This document shows, piece after piece, positions 1 through 12,164 of a stretch of 64,000 nt of DNA. Source of the DNA: Austropuccinia psidii (lineage: Eukaryota > Basidiomycota > Pucciniomycetes > Pucciniales > Sphaerophragmiaceae). Position 1 is the first letter of the stretch. Each line of letters starts with the position of its first letter. A program made the position numbers and the translations under genes. The notes below the pieces were generated by a model, which saw only the letters and a program-made list of their open reading frames with translations, searched no databases and was not told the DNA's origin. The DNA lies in the NCBI GenBank assembly GCA_023105745.1, contig JALGQZ010000008.1:47551618-47615617 (forward strand), given 5' to 3'.

Positions 1-1326
1 AATTTTGTGTTAAAATTGAGTTGTTGTGTTTAGTTTAGAAGTTATGAGGAATTGAAGTATTTTCAATTGAATTCAATTGAAATGTCAAAATGTGTGTGTG
101 TATTACATAAGTGAACTTTGATTTACATATGAGGTATCAATTATTACTGTATTGAACTGTACAACTCAATTGAATTACATATGTAAATTATAAGTATAGT
201 ACATGATGAGGAATTAAAGGAAAAATAAAATGGAAAGATTAAATTTGGGGGGGAAAAGGAACTCCAGCTCTAAGGGGGAGCTAGACCCCCAAAATCCTTT
301 CTGACAGGTGTGTGGTGTCAAAATTCACGCAAAATTTCATCACTTTTTCCTGGAATTGAGTTACAGGGTCTGAGGACTCAATTGATGATGAGGTTTTGAT
401 ACCAACTGGGGTAGTTTTAGCTGCTGCCAAGAGGGTAAAACTACCCTTAAGATAAAACAATCATAGTAAAAACAGTTTTAACTGGTTTCTACGTCTCTTA
501 CACACATTCTGACGTGTTTTGAAGGCTCTATACCAGGTATTGCTATAGTAATGGCTGATTTAAGGGTCTAAAATGGCTTAAACCAGCCCTTTTTTGGTCT
601 AAACCAGGGTTCAATGATGCCATAATTGGCTTTTCTGTTGCCAGACTGTTTTTTACGACTGAAAAGAGTAAATTTTACTTTTGGAGTAAGAAAATTGATG
701 GCTATAAAAGAATGTCTTCTTTGCCCCACTTTTCTCTTCATGTTAGAATCTTTTCCTTTCATAATTAGTTTAAACATTGTTAAACCAATCAATAAGAGAT
801 TCCAACCACCATTTTTAAATAATTTTAATCCTTTTAACCACGTCAAAAAATCATTATAGTCATTGTCTTTAAGTTTTATAATCATTTTTACCCCTGAACC
901 ACCCCAAAAGTGAATTAAAGCATCTTTCATCACTGTAAACTTTGTCACTTTGTTTCCAAATTCACTCTGGTCACTTTTGCGCGTTTTTTCTCTTTGATAT
1001 TCTTTTTAAATACCTTGTTCTTTAATTAATTTCTTGCAGTTCTTTCCTCAATTAATTTCAATTGAAATTGCTCTTGAAAAAATTTCTTTTGTAGCCTTAA
1101 AATATCTCTTGTAGAGTATTTTTGGATAAATTTTTATTGTTGGTAAAACAATAAATCTTTATAATATTATTGTTTTATACTAATAAAGTTATAAAAAATA
1201 AAATTGGCATTTTTTCTCTTAAAAATAATATTTCTTACTATTTTTAATTGATTTTTACCTTATACAAATTTTGAGGACAGGAAAAGTACTTGATTTTTAA
1301 TCAAATTTTCATATCCACACCTTACA
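1..1326 (+). mobile_element. Family-A LTR, cut by window edge
   Basis: This is a long terminal repeat of the same family as the LTRs at 27289-29117 and 37380-39208, but in the opposite orientation; strand is given as the gag-pol sense. It ends at 1326 with the family terminus CCACACCTTACA. By comparison with the 1829-bp copies, about 500 bp lie beyond the left edge. The sequence after 1326 is not a primer-binding site, so this is a solo LTR or the 3' LTR of an element lying to the left. It is inserted into another family-A LTR (1327-1915). The left target duplication is outside the window, so the insertion cannot be proven from both ends. Confidence 0.9.
568..948 (-). other. 126-codon ORF inside LTR, antisense to gag-pol
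   Basis: An ORF beginning MTKFTVMKDALIHFWGG lies inside the family-A LTR on the strand opposite to gag-pol. Its C-terminal part (MKRKVGQRRHSFIAIN onward) is also open as a 63-codon ORF in the LTRs at 27874-28065 and 37965-38156. In the solo LTR near 33111 it shifts frame close to its end. In those copies a TGA separates the upstream part (MKDALIHFWGGSGVK) from the downstream part; here both are joined. I recognise no domain. The differences I can read between copies (S to F, V to F, E to K, D to G) all change the residue, so there is no sign of protein-level constraint. It may be a chance ORF. Confidence 0.3.
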
Positions 1327-1915
1327 TATGTAATACATGCGCACATTTTGACATTTCAATTGAAAATACTTCAATTCCTCATAACTTCTAAGCTACACAC
1401 AACACCTCAATTTTAACACAAAAGTTGATGGCTAACACCACATTTGATGTGAACTTAATGAAGGTTTTGATCATTTTCAAACTTTTGAGCAGAAAATACT
1501 AAAAACTTAATTTGAGCTCATTTAGAGTTGAGTTATAGAAATTTTACCCAGAGGTGACCCCACCTTAAGTTTTGTGAGGAGTCCAATGGTAAGAGGAAAT
1601 TCATATGTTTATTTGTAGGATGAAAATTTATGATAATTTTTATTTAAATTTTTTCCAAAAATATTTTAATTTTCGTATTTTTGTTGAAAATTTATTTTTT
1701 CTTAATTTTTTCAAGTAAAAATGTGCTTTCACAAATTTAAAATTCAATGTAATTTTATTTTTAAATTATAATTAAATTTTTATTTTTATATATAAATTTA
1801 AATTTATATTTTATTTTTATTTTGATAATATAAATAAATTTATTTCATTTATATTTATATCTTATTTTATTATTTGTGGTCTCTTGGGTATATGAGAATA
1901 CCTCTAAGGCTCACA
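1327..1915 (-). mobile_element. Family-A LTR fragment
   Basis: This stretch matches the last ~600 bp of the family-A LTR as read on the plus strand (compare 28517-29117) and ends at 1915 with CTAAGGCTCACA, the family terminus. Its gag-pol sense is minus. The part that should precede it is replaced by the oppositely oriented LTR at 1-1326, which fits one LTR having inserted into another. The missing piece would lie left of the window. Confidence 0.85.
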
Positions 1916-3559
1916 GTTTGTGTGGATTATTATTTTCACCTAAATTTTTTATTGGTCAGTGATGGTTTGGCTTTTCCAACTAAGAATAAATGATTACATT
2001 TGACTTTTTCAAATTGGAAATCTCAAGTACCTGAGCTTGATCCACTGAAATGGATACTTTATTATTCAATTTGATAGATTTCTGTTCCCATTAGATGAGT
2101 TTCAAATCCAACAATCTCAAATATTGCAAGCAAGCACCAGTGGAGCATGCACCCCATGGAGACTTCTTTGTGAACCCTGCTGTGAATGACTGATACTACC
2201 TGTCCTTTTGAAAGATGTAGTGCTATTTGGCCCATTATGAGCAAATTCCTTACTGAGTTTGTGTCATTTTGGAGGATTCTCTATTGTGTACATAGGAATT
2301 CCACCAAACAAAAGTTTTTGTAATTCACATTCATACTAAGGGATCTGGAGTAGGATAGGTAGTAACAATTACCAAGTTCATAAATCACTTTATAAGATTA
2401 AGTTGAACTCTATTTGATACAAAGCTAATCTAAAAAAGGTAAATTCTGGTTGTAAGCTTAGCAGACCTGGGTACAGTCAATGTTACCTCTCCATTTCAAC
2501 AAAAACACCATTTCTCCACCCAGGCATCACCAAAGTCTAATACCAAGAGCTGTTAAAATTCAAATCTAAGAGGTACAGAGGGTTTAAAAGACTCTGATGA
2601 GAAGAAACCCTTATAGAGTAGATTACATATATATTTATTAGTACATTGCCACACTGGCTCTACTAGCTTTTTACCTTCTGAAATTATTTTGGAAATATCA
2701 ATGAGTGATAAAGTTCCTTTCACTGAGCTTGTCCTCCAGTCATATTCACATACCATCAAGCCCTGAACCCCTGCCACACAGAATGCATCTAATATACCAT
2801 AGAAAATTCAATTTATTCCTAGATTATCTTTACATGCCACAAGATCTTGGATTGCCACATTTTTTTTGAATTTGTGAGTTTTCCTTTCATGAAATAGACT
2901 TTTACCTTTGTATGTGCATGTACCATGTTATATGCAATCATCAAGTGGATAACTGTATCCATTATTTCCCCCAAGTTCTTTTGGGGCTCTGTTGATATCT
3001 CATTGTCTATCCCGCCACCTTCAATTATAAGCTGTGTTTCACATGGCTTTGATTTACTGAAGCAGGAGGCAAGTTATTCAACTGCTCCCCATTGAAGGCC
3101 CAGAGGATTGGTGAGAGTTTCTGTTGGTTCCACCTATGGTTTGGGTGAAATCACATTGTATGAGACTAAACTAATGGATCAAAAAATAACATTTTCCCAA
3201 AAATATTTAATTGTATTGGAGGGGTAAAGAAGGCTCTGAACCATCTTGAAGAAGAGGTGTTCAGATTTTGACAGATTATCTGGAGGTTTTGCTTATTCCT
3301 TAATCAATTTTATATTCCAAATGTTTTTACTATTAAAATGCTTCAGTTTCTGTTTCTTTGAAAAAGACTAACCCTATATATTGCAATGTATATCACATCA
3401 GTCAAAAGCCAAATAATCATGTATCATTCACGAAGCTAAAACTAACATGAAATCTCAAACTCCTCAGGCCAGACTAAAATTTTAAGCTCTTGTTTATTTA
3501 TCACCTTAATACCAACAGTCAGGAGCTTATCTGCATCATTTTTTGTGAATACTATTGAT
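1916..3559. other. AT-rich DNA, no gene seen
   Basis: Only short ORFs (60-75 codons) without recognisable motifs occur. I see no splice-linked coding pattern, RNA gene or repeat family shared with the rest of the window. Confidence 0.5.
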
Positions 3560-4500
3560 ATTGTCAAGCCCTTTTTTTCCCTTCTTCTTGAGTAATACTT
3601 GAATGATATTTTAAAATTTCTCCAAACTCTTCAATGCATAATAAGAAACTTCCTTGATTATTAGTGGAAGTTGACCCTTTGGGCTCAGGTTCAGGAATTA
3701 TATCACTCATATCTTGACCCATTGTAGCATGTTTAAGCTTCTCACGTTCTTGGAATGCTTGAATATTTTGAGGAGAGGCCAGAGTGGTTTCATTGAGTCC
3801 AGGGGGGTTTCAGTTTGAGGACATTCATTGAGTTCAATATTGATAATTTCATCACCTAGATCAAGAGAATCTTCTTTGGCTTCAAAGTTATGGCATTTTT
3901 TGGTGACATTAATATTTGGTCTTTTTCCTAAACCTTTTCCTGAAGCTCCAATTACCACTCAAGATCCTTCAGGTAGAGATTCTCCCACCTCCACACCTAT
4001 CCATATATTGTAAGCAGTTTTTTTTATCAATTTGGTATGCAGATAGTAATGGACTTATGGTTCAAATCCATCTTGAGGAGGCTCATTGCTTCACCAGTTT
4101 TTTGGCATACATAATCAGGAATTTTGCTATCATTTTGAATTTTTTCAATCCTGGGTATTTTTTGTGTGATGTTTGAGAAAAAATTTTCTTTGGGTATAAC
4201 TTCAACCTTGCCACTGGAAATTCCCTCATCTTTCCCAACCTCTTCTGTTGGTGCACAAGGTTCAATGGTCTTTTCCTTCTGATAGCTTTTCAAAATTGGT
4301 TTTTGAGATCGTGGAGGCTGGGCTTAGATGCAGGCCATGTAAAATACATCAGGATTTGACAGATTACAAATATTCTACATGAATTTATGCTCACAATCTT
4401 GAAGAACTGGTGAATCTTGATTATTTTCCTGTTCCAGGCTCTCTAACTCAATGCTTAATTCATTACTACTGACCATATCAGAGATTTCACTTCTACTCTC
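3560..4500 (-). pseudogene. Decayed multi-copy coding region of unknown function
   Basis: Reading the minus strand from about 4500, a coherent hydrophilic protein runs through several breaks. First comes an acidic part (SNELSIELESLEQENNQDS) with two in-frame stops, then 4293-4027 (RSQKPILKSYQKEKTIEPC to NHKSITICIPN). A one-base frame change near 4025 leads to KKTAYNIWIGVEVGESLPEG, a TGA at 3959-3961 follows, and then 3958-3707 (VVIGASGKGLGKRP onward). A further frame change gives DMSDIIPEPEPKGSTSTNN near 3700-3650. The way pieces in different frames continue each other indicates a decayed gene rather than chance ORFs. From memory it resembles a reading frame present in many copies in Austropuccinia psidii, probably carried by a mobile element; function unknown. 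Confidence 0.55.
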
Positions 4501-5504
4501 TGGGAAGAAGTTTTTTCATTTAATTCTATTGAATTTCCCAGGGTTGGGGGAATAGTGCAGGTAGTTTTTTGAGTAAATAGATGGTGAAAATTTTATTTAT
4601 AACTTGATTGAAAATGGTATAATAAAAAGATAAAACTTGACAAAAAAATGAAGGAGTTCTGAAAGTGGTGGAAATGAATTAAATCCAAGATATTACTTAT
4701 TGATGCTTTTTTAAGTAATATCAATATTGGAGAATTTTGGAAAATTTGAAAGAATTTAAATATCAATTTAAATCATTTCAATTTTTAGTTAATTTTCTAG
4801 AACAAAAAAATTTTAGAGCCACATTCTCACCAAAAGAAACCTTCCCATCAACAGCCTTGGAATATTCCATCAATATCTATTGAGCTTGTATTGCATTTTC
4901 AAAATTTGATTTGTTGGGATATTCAAGGAGATTATGTGTTGCAAATTATTTCATCTAATTCAAACTAAATAACTTCCCTGTGGGTGATGGAATAAAATTG
5001 CTAGTGAGAAACCTACTAAAGTCAATTTTTGAACTATTCAACCCCCATGAGGTAAGGACTGAGCAAAGTGTTCCATTTGAATGATATGTAATAAAGTGGT
5101 TTTGTCATAGAAACAAAGAACGAAATTCTGATTTTAAATAGTCCAATCATCAGGCTTTAATTTGTGTGTGTCATGATTGAACCCCTAACCACAACATTGT
5201 GAATATCCCAATTAATTTTCCCTCAGAATATGTTGGCAGAGAAGGCCACCAAGCATATTTCTGTTATTGGGTTCATCATGTATTCCAACAATCCACTGTA
5301 CCCTATGGCTCTAAACACTTACTATGATGAAATGTCACTCATATCAAATTGAGGGAGAGAATTGGTCATTTGCAATTGTGGATGAGGAGAGACAGGAGAA
5401 TCCTTAAGTGAAATACCTGTGTGGAAAAATTTTGACACTTTAAGTTAGAATTAAAGAGCTTGATATCATTTTCCAATGGAAATTATGTGTAGGAAAATGT
5501 TTCT
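4501..5504. other. AT-rich DNA, no gene seen
   Basis: No ORF of interest, no LTR termini and no repeat shared with the rest of the window were recognised. Confidence 0.45.
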
Positions 5505-6190
5505 GTGAGCATAAAGATGGCCAATTGTGGAAATGAACAGCCCTCAGTGCAGAAGAAAATCATTGCGGGAGTGTAAGGATGGTAAATTGAGAACATGAGA
5601 GGGAGGTTCAGGAGCATAAGCATGGTAAGCTACAGAGATTATGAGGCAGGTGTGAGGTTGTGTCAGGATGGTAAATTGAAGAGATGCAGAGGTAGTGTTG
5701 TATGAGCATATGGAGGGCCAATTGTGGAAATTCAAAGATCTCAGCTCAGAATACAATAATTGTTTGTGTATAAGGATGGTAATTTGAGAGGGTTAGAGGG
5801 TATTGAAGGAGTGTAAGAATGATAGGATGCAGGGGTTCAAATGTGTAAGGATGGTATACATGGGAGATGCAGAGCTGCTGTTGTGGAAGTCAATCTTTTC
5901 ATTATAATAATGATGAGAAATTTGGAAAATGAATAGTATTATTTTCTGAATCCAATCATTGTGTGAGCATAAGGATGGTAAATTGAGACCATTAGAGGTC
6001 AGTTTGGAAGCCTAAGAATGGTAAATTGCAGAGATCATGAGGCAGGGGGCAGAATAATAAGGATTGTATATGACAGATATGACGAGGAAGTGGAGGGGAG
6101 TCCAAAACTTGTGTGAGCGTAAGAATGGTCAGGTGTGAAAGCCAATTTATGTGTGAGAGTAGACATGGTAAAGGGGGAGATGATCAGCTG
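5505..6190. repeat. Degenerate minisatellite, core AAGGATGGTAAATTG
   Basis: A motif close to GTGTGAGCATAAGGATGGTA, followed by AATTGAGA, recurs about a dozen times with substitutions at irregular ~40-60 bp spacing (for example near 5508, 5570, 5618, 5660, 5772, 5812, 5848, 5970, 6006, 6119 and 6165). A longer unit is also visible: a block with GGCCAATTGTGGAAAT at about 5518 and 5713, and a block with CAGAGATTATGAGGCAGG at about 5632 that returns near 6035. This suggests higher-order duplication of ~200 bp units. The region is purine-rich on the plus strand and has no ORF that follows the repeat. Confidence 0.7.
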
Positions 6191-9100
6191 GCAGTTCCAA
6201 AGTCATCTCATGCATGAGCATGATCATGCCAAACTGTTGGCTTGAATCATGAGGTGTAATTACCCAAAGATTGAAAATGTGTTGATATGGGTTTTTGCTT
6301 TGAGTGACCTACTCATGTGACATATTTCCTTATTGACATTGTCTTGATTCAGATATGATGAAACCCACTAAATCCAGTGACTAAAGTGTGACACTAATGC
6401 AACTGAAGGAAGATTCTATACTGTCAGCCGTGAAAAATGAAGTCATTTGCCAGCAATTTATTCAAAATTTTCCCTGGTGAGGTCTGTGGGAACTAATATC
6501 AAATATTAAAACTTTTTAAGGTATTATTTTTTTTCAATAAGTATCAGAAACTCTGATGACTTACCACTTTTTTTAACAATTTCCAAGGAAATTGCAAAGG
6601 ATACTCTTATCTGACTTGACTCAGATAGATGAACAATTTATACTAAATTTCTTTATTGATATAAAGGTTTTCTATAAGATTATAGACTCTTGCATGGAGA
6701 CATTTTCTGAAATATTATCTTCTCAATTTTTTTCAAATATTCCACTTCAAAGGTTCCTTTGATAAATCTAATTTTAAGCTCTGAAGCTAGAAAGAAGATT
6801 GATGATAATTTGATAATCAATTTCACTGCGGTGACAAACCAAAAAATGGATTTGAAAATCTCCCTAAATTTGCTTGGGGATTCTTGAAGTCTCAATAAAG
6901 AAAAATAAAAAACTGCTATAGACTATTAATGCGGAAATATTTTTCCTTTTTTTCCAATTAAATAACAAAATATTAAAAAAGCAAATGTCCCTTGAAGGAA
7001 AAGTTATAAGTCTTCCTGAATTGAAACACAATTTTTTATGAAACCATTGTAAATGGTTAAAATCAAGAAGTTTAGCTTCAACTCTTCCATTTTTGGAAAA
7101 ATTAATATAAATAATATTGGAATGATGGAAGAAAATAATATGATTTTTTCAACATTCTTAAGTCTTGCATGTATATGGGCTGAATCCATAGTTGATGAAA
7201 AAATTCCAAATCAAAAGCAAGTACAAACTTATAATTCAAAAATATAAATAAGTTTATATAAAGATGAAGTTTGCAAATTCTAAAAAGAATTGCTAGCTTA
7301 AAGAAAGAATTCAAAAGTTTCAAAACAACTATAAAATGAGAATTTTTTGTTCTGGTTCCCTTTTGAGGGGGTTAAGAGCTTTAGTATTATCTTTTCTAGA
7401 TATCAAGGATTCTATGAAAATATATAAATATTTGAATTGATAATATTATGGAAGAATCATATGTTACAGCTTTCATGTGAAAGCTATTTAAAAGTTTTAA
7501 ATGAAATGGGCTTATTTGAAGATAGAAGTTGAACCACAAATTTTGTTTTGTTATATTTATCCACAAATAGTCCCTGCAGGGTTTGGAAAATGAGAATCAT
7601 GAATGAACTTTCTATAAAACCTATTAATTTGAGGGGGATTCTTGAAAGTAATGATATTCTTCTCATACCTAAATGAGAGATTTTTATTTGATTATTATTG
7701 TTAATCTCTTGACCTGGTGCTAAAGATTCAGAAGATTTATTACATTTTCATAATGGTGAATTTATTTTATCAGGAGAATTAATTTTTATTGTTTCCAATC
7801 AGATATGAATATTCATATACAACTAAATGAATTTTTCAAACAAATTTTTGAGCTTGATAAATTTTCTTCAAAGATTGAATATTTCAATTTTGCATCATGA
7901 ATTATAACCATGGTAATGAATTTATTGTTACCACACAAATGGAAATATAAAATAAATTTCAATATCAATTGCAAGGATTATTTTGAAGAAAATAATATCA
8001 ATTTAAAAAACAATTTTTTAAAGACTTAAAACTAATATCAGGAGGAAAAGCTTTTATTGAAATAATTACTTTCCTCATTTGTGATATAAGCCTTTAAGAA
8101 AACTTTTTTACTGTTTTCTGATTTTTATACTATGTGAGCTTATTACATACCTTAAATCCAATTAAAATTATTTCTGATATGCAGAATTGGAACATTTACC
8201 TGTAAAATTAATTTATTTAATTGGTATTTTGATGGATAGTTAGTAATTTTTCAACAGGTTTCTTATTTGAAGAAAATTATTATAGTATTGCTGAATTTTC
8301 TCTGGAAAATAAGAGAATTTTTATATTCTGAGTTAAGCTTTATTTACCCACAACAGTATTATATGATAAATTTTTCTTTGAAGAATATCCTTTGTATGAA
8401 TTACATAATATTCAATAATATATTTCTATCAGGTTGGTTTTTGGTAATGTTTGGATACATCTAATGTTATGTAGTATGGCAAGAAATACATTTTGTGTCA
8501 TAAGAGGTTGCGGGTCACTTCCATCATGGGAAAAGGTGTTATAGTTATTGGGTGCTAAGCTGTGGTAAAATTTGAATTATATTTTATTTCAAGTTTGAAA
8601 AAAAGATATTTAATTTCCAGGATAAGAGAGAGAAAAATACTTGGTAAATGTCTTCTGGGTGAAATTTCTGTTGAATCTGATATTCACCAGAAATTTTCAA
8701 ATTTAATTTCCAATTTGAAATAAAGGAAATGATATATCTGCAGTTGTTTTTATTTCCAGAAATCAAAATTAGTTCAGCTTTTAGGAAAATGTCATGATGA
8801 GACATATGAATTTTGCTGTTTTTTTGAGTGGCTTAGAGATAAGTATTATAGGTAATTTTTCAAAGAGATATATTTTTATGTGAATATTTTTAACATTAAA
8901 GATATTGAGATCTGAAGAATGAACTTTAAGAGAAAGAAAATACATGGAAGGAAGGAAATAATAGCAGATAAGGAAAGTGGGTATTTTTATCTTGAGAATT
9001 GTAAAGAAAAATTCATGACTAATGGGTTCATATTCATTTCAAAGTTTTTTATTTTTCTTTAAAATGATTTTTTGGAATAAAGGACTCTTCAATATTTTCA

Positions 9101-9284
9101 GAAGCTTCATAATTAAATTAACTTTGTGAATTATTTCTGAATATTGAAAATCTGGCTTGGAAAATGACCAAATAATAATAGCATGTTAGAGCCCGGTATG
9201 AAGCAAGTTGAAAGCTGGGTTGGAATTAAGTTGGACCTACTACCCCTACTGGCAAGGATAGCTTTTTTTTCATGGTGACTGGTA
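6191..9284. other. AT-rich DNA, no gene seen
   Basis: Only short ORFs in low-complexity A+T sequence are present. No intron-linked coding, LTR terminus or RNA gene was recognised. Confidence 0.45.
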
Positions 9285-10196
9285 ACTTTAAATTGGAATG
9301 AAAAATAAGTTACCTTAAGTTAATAACCTTCTTTTTAAGCATAATTTTTCATATTTGACTTTAGCTCACCCTCAATCCATTATGAATCATGAGAGCTTCT
9401 CTGAAGGAATAAAACAAGCCTTTATATCACTGTTTTTGTTAATAATCATCATTCAATCATCTAAATTGGACATTTACACAGAGAAAGTTTTACTATATAT
9501 AAGATCTTATTATTAAAAGTTATTCTTATGTATTCTATTATTTATAAATTTTGAATTGAATAATTGGAATCATATAATTCATATCATTTTGTTGTAATCA
9601 CCAATTATACATTTTATCTTACAAAATTTATGTCTTAAATATCTTTTAAAATCCACAGAATCCTTAAAAAACTCTAAGAATCTTATTTTATCATATAAAA
9701 CTATTATATTTCATTAAAATATTGGTTTTTTGGATTTTTTTGCTTATAAGAATTATTTGATACTATAACTGTTGTTGTTTGACTTATTTTATTAAATAAA
9801 TATTATAAGTAATTTTTCTCTGAATTTCTATATTTTTTATCTAGTATTGGTTTTTTCATATGAAATATCTCTAGAATATTTATCTCTTCCAATTGTGTCT
9901 GGTATTTCTCTTATAAATAATATTTATATTATTTATAATTGCATAAAAATTATTATTTTCCACATATAATTGTCTCATTAAGACTTTTTAAATCTCTTAT
10001 TATTATAGCTCTCAGTGAACATAATAATAAATGAATAATTATAATCTATTATAATTATTGAAATTTTTTTATTATGACATTATTTAATAATGATAAATGT
10101 TTAATAATAATTATATTATATTTTCTACTTAGGACAGTCATAGTACTCTTGATCTTTGTTACTATTATCAAGGGTTTCATGGAAAAACCTTAAGGT
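9285..10196 (+). mobile_element. Old family-B LTR remnant (3' part)
   Basis: From AACTTTAAATTGGAAT at 9285 the sequence follows, with many changes, the last ~940 bp of the family-B LTR (50715-51655). Shared blocks include the TCATGAGAGC segment, the TGTTGTTGTTTGACTT segment and the terminal GAGGACAGTCATAGTAC with CTATTATCAAG. The expected terminal CCTTACA is altered. It is far more diverged than the LTRs at 40839 and 49530, so it is an older copy. Start and end are approximate. Confidence 0.7.
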
Positions 10197-10201
10197 CTTT
10201 T

Positions 10202-12164
10202 TGTAAGCCTTTGAGATATGACCACATATCCAAAAAGGTCACAAAACAACTTTACAACATTTATTCTAATAATAAGAACCAAAATCATTATCTTAAAATA
10301 AATAAAAATGGCATAAAAAGGCATAAATTCTTGATTATCTCTGAATCTAATCAATAAAAATTTAAAATAAATTGTAAAATTGAATTCAAAATGGTAAAAT
10401 ACACAAATAACATTTTATTTCATATCTTTAAATACAATACTTATTTAGCAAAAAGTAAAAATACCATAAAAAGGCATAAATCCTTGATTTTATCAGAAAC
10501 CAATGAGTAAACATGTAAAATAAATTGCACCATTGTATTATTAATGAATATTTCACATATAAAACTTTTATTTCTTATCTTTAAAGTCAATACTTAAGGA
10601 AATAACCTGAATATATGCACTTTTATGATCAGTGCATATACTCATGGTTTTTAGTTCATATCTCTTCAAATCTGAATTATAGAGAGTTAAACCAAAAAAC
10701 AATTACCACATAAGTAATTTAGGAATACAGATATAAGATTAATTTTACAAGTTATAAATAAGGCTATAACTTGTGAGGTTTTATTGAGCAAAATTTTTAT
10801 AGCTGTTGACCACTTTGTTAGGAATATGGTCCAAACATAGAAAGAAAAGTTTATATTTAGATTCTACTACTTTATTTGTGAATATTTCAATAATATTTAT
10901 CATAATATTCAAGGTATAACCCCTTGAAGTCAAGGTTTGAAGTTTAAAATATTGAATTTCAGCAGAAAAGATGAGATACAAGAAAAATCATCAAAAATAG
11001 AGTTTTGATTATGTAATAAAATTATCTTGTAATTTTAATAAGGACATTCCAAACTATCAGAGTTCACTCTCAGAATAGCTGTAGCATGTATACCTTAAAA
11101 GTTATTAATGATCAAAGTTTAAGCTTAAAAATGATCATTTATGATCACTCACTGTAATCTTCATTCAAGTTTAACAGTGATATAAGTAATAATAGTGGTG
11201 AATACTAGTTCATTATGATTAAAGCTAACAAAATCCACAAATTTTAGTCTTCTTCCAAGCCTATCATGTCAGAAAAATTAGAGTTACAGTCATAACTCTA
11301 AATAATGGCATAATATTGAGATAAGATGGTTTAATTATGATGTAATGAGCCCTAATCCTTAAAATACTGATCAATTCCAGTAGATAACATCATTAAATGT
11401 CTACTAAAAGTCTTCTGGACTCTAAAAGGAATTATTTTACCATATATAGAGCTCTTTTTACTTATATTTCCCCCTCAGATGCAACAAAAGCTTTAAAACA
11501 TTAAGACAAAAGGTAATTTATTTATTATTTATATATAAATTTATGGTATTATTAAATAAAAAAGATCATCTTTATCTGATTAAATTAATTTTATGATTGT
11601 TTTTTGTTAAATTTCTCTATAAATCTCTAATTCCACATAAAAACAAGAATATTTGTAATTTATTTTATTTTTAATTGTAAATACAATTTGAATAAGTTTT
11701 ATTTACATTTTTAAGTGTAAATTAATTCAAAATTATTATATTAAGTGTCAAAATTAGGTTATTTTCATCTTTTATTATTATTTTTAATAATTCTTCTATT
11801 GATATAAATAGTATTTATATTGATATATAGCTTTAATATTGGTAATTTTATTGTTATAAATCGTTTTTTATTATTAAAGAACAATTTTTTACACCTTTAT
11901 TATGTGTATTTAACAACAATAAAGTGCCATAAATATATCAATTATTAAATATTAATATATTTATTCTTAGTATATTCTTTTTTTATAATATAATTTATAT
12001 TATTTCATCTATTTAATAATATAGATATTTTATGCCATAATTACAATAGTTCTTTATTGTTATAATTATTCTTTATCTTATTCTTTAATCTAATAAGTAC
12101 ATTAATAGTACAATAAGTAAAAAATTTGTAATATTTATTTATTGTTTCATAGTCAAACCTTACA
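10202..12164 (+). mobile_element. Solo family-C LTR
   Basis: The repeat begins TGTAAGCCTTTGAGATATG and ends CATAGTCAAACCTTACA, matching in reverse orientation the LTR at 52673-54598 and the truncated one at 56342. It is 1963 bp long. Flanking pentamers are CTTTT (10197-10201) and CTTTC (12165-12169), a target duplication with one mismatch. No internal element sequence is present, so it is a solo LTR. Strand is the gag-pol sense inferred from families A and B, which share the TGTGAGCCT start and CCTTACA end. Confidence 0.8.

Noticed and set aside
4058..4068. tRNA B-box-like GGTTCAAATCC
   Set aside because: It has no A box or acceptor stem at proper distance and lies within the decayed coding region.
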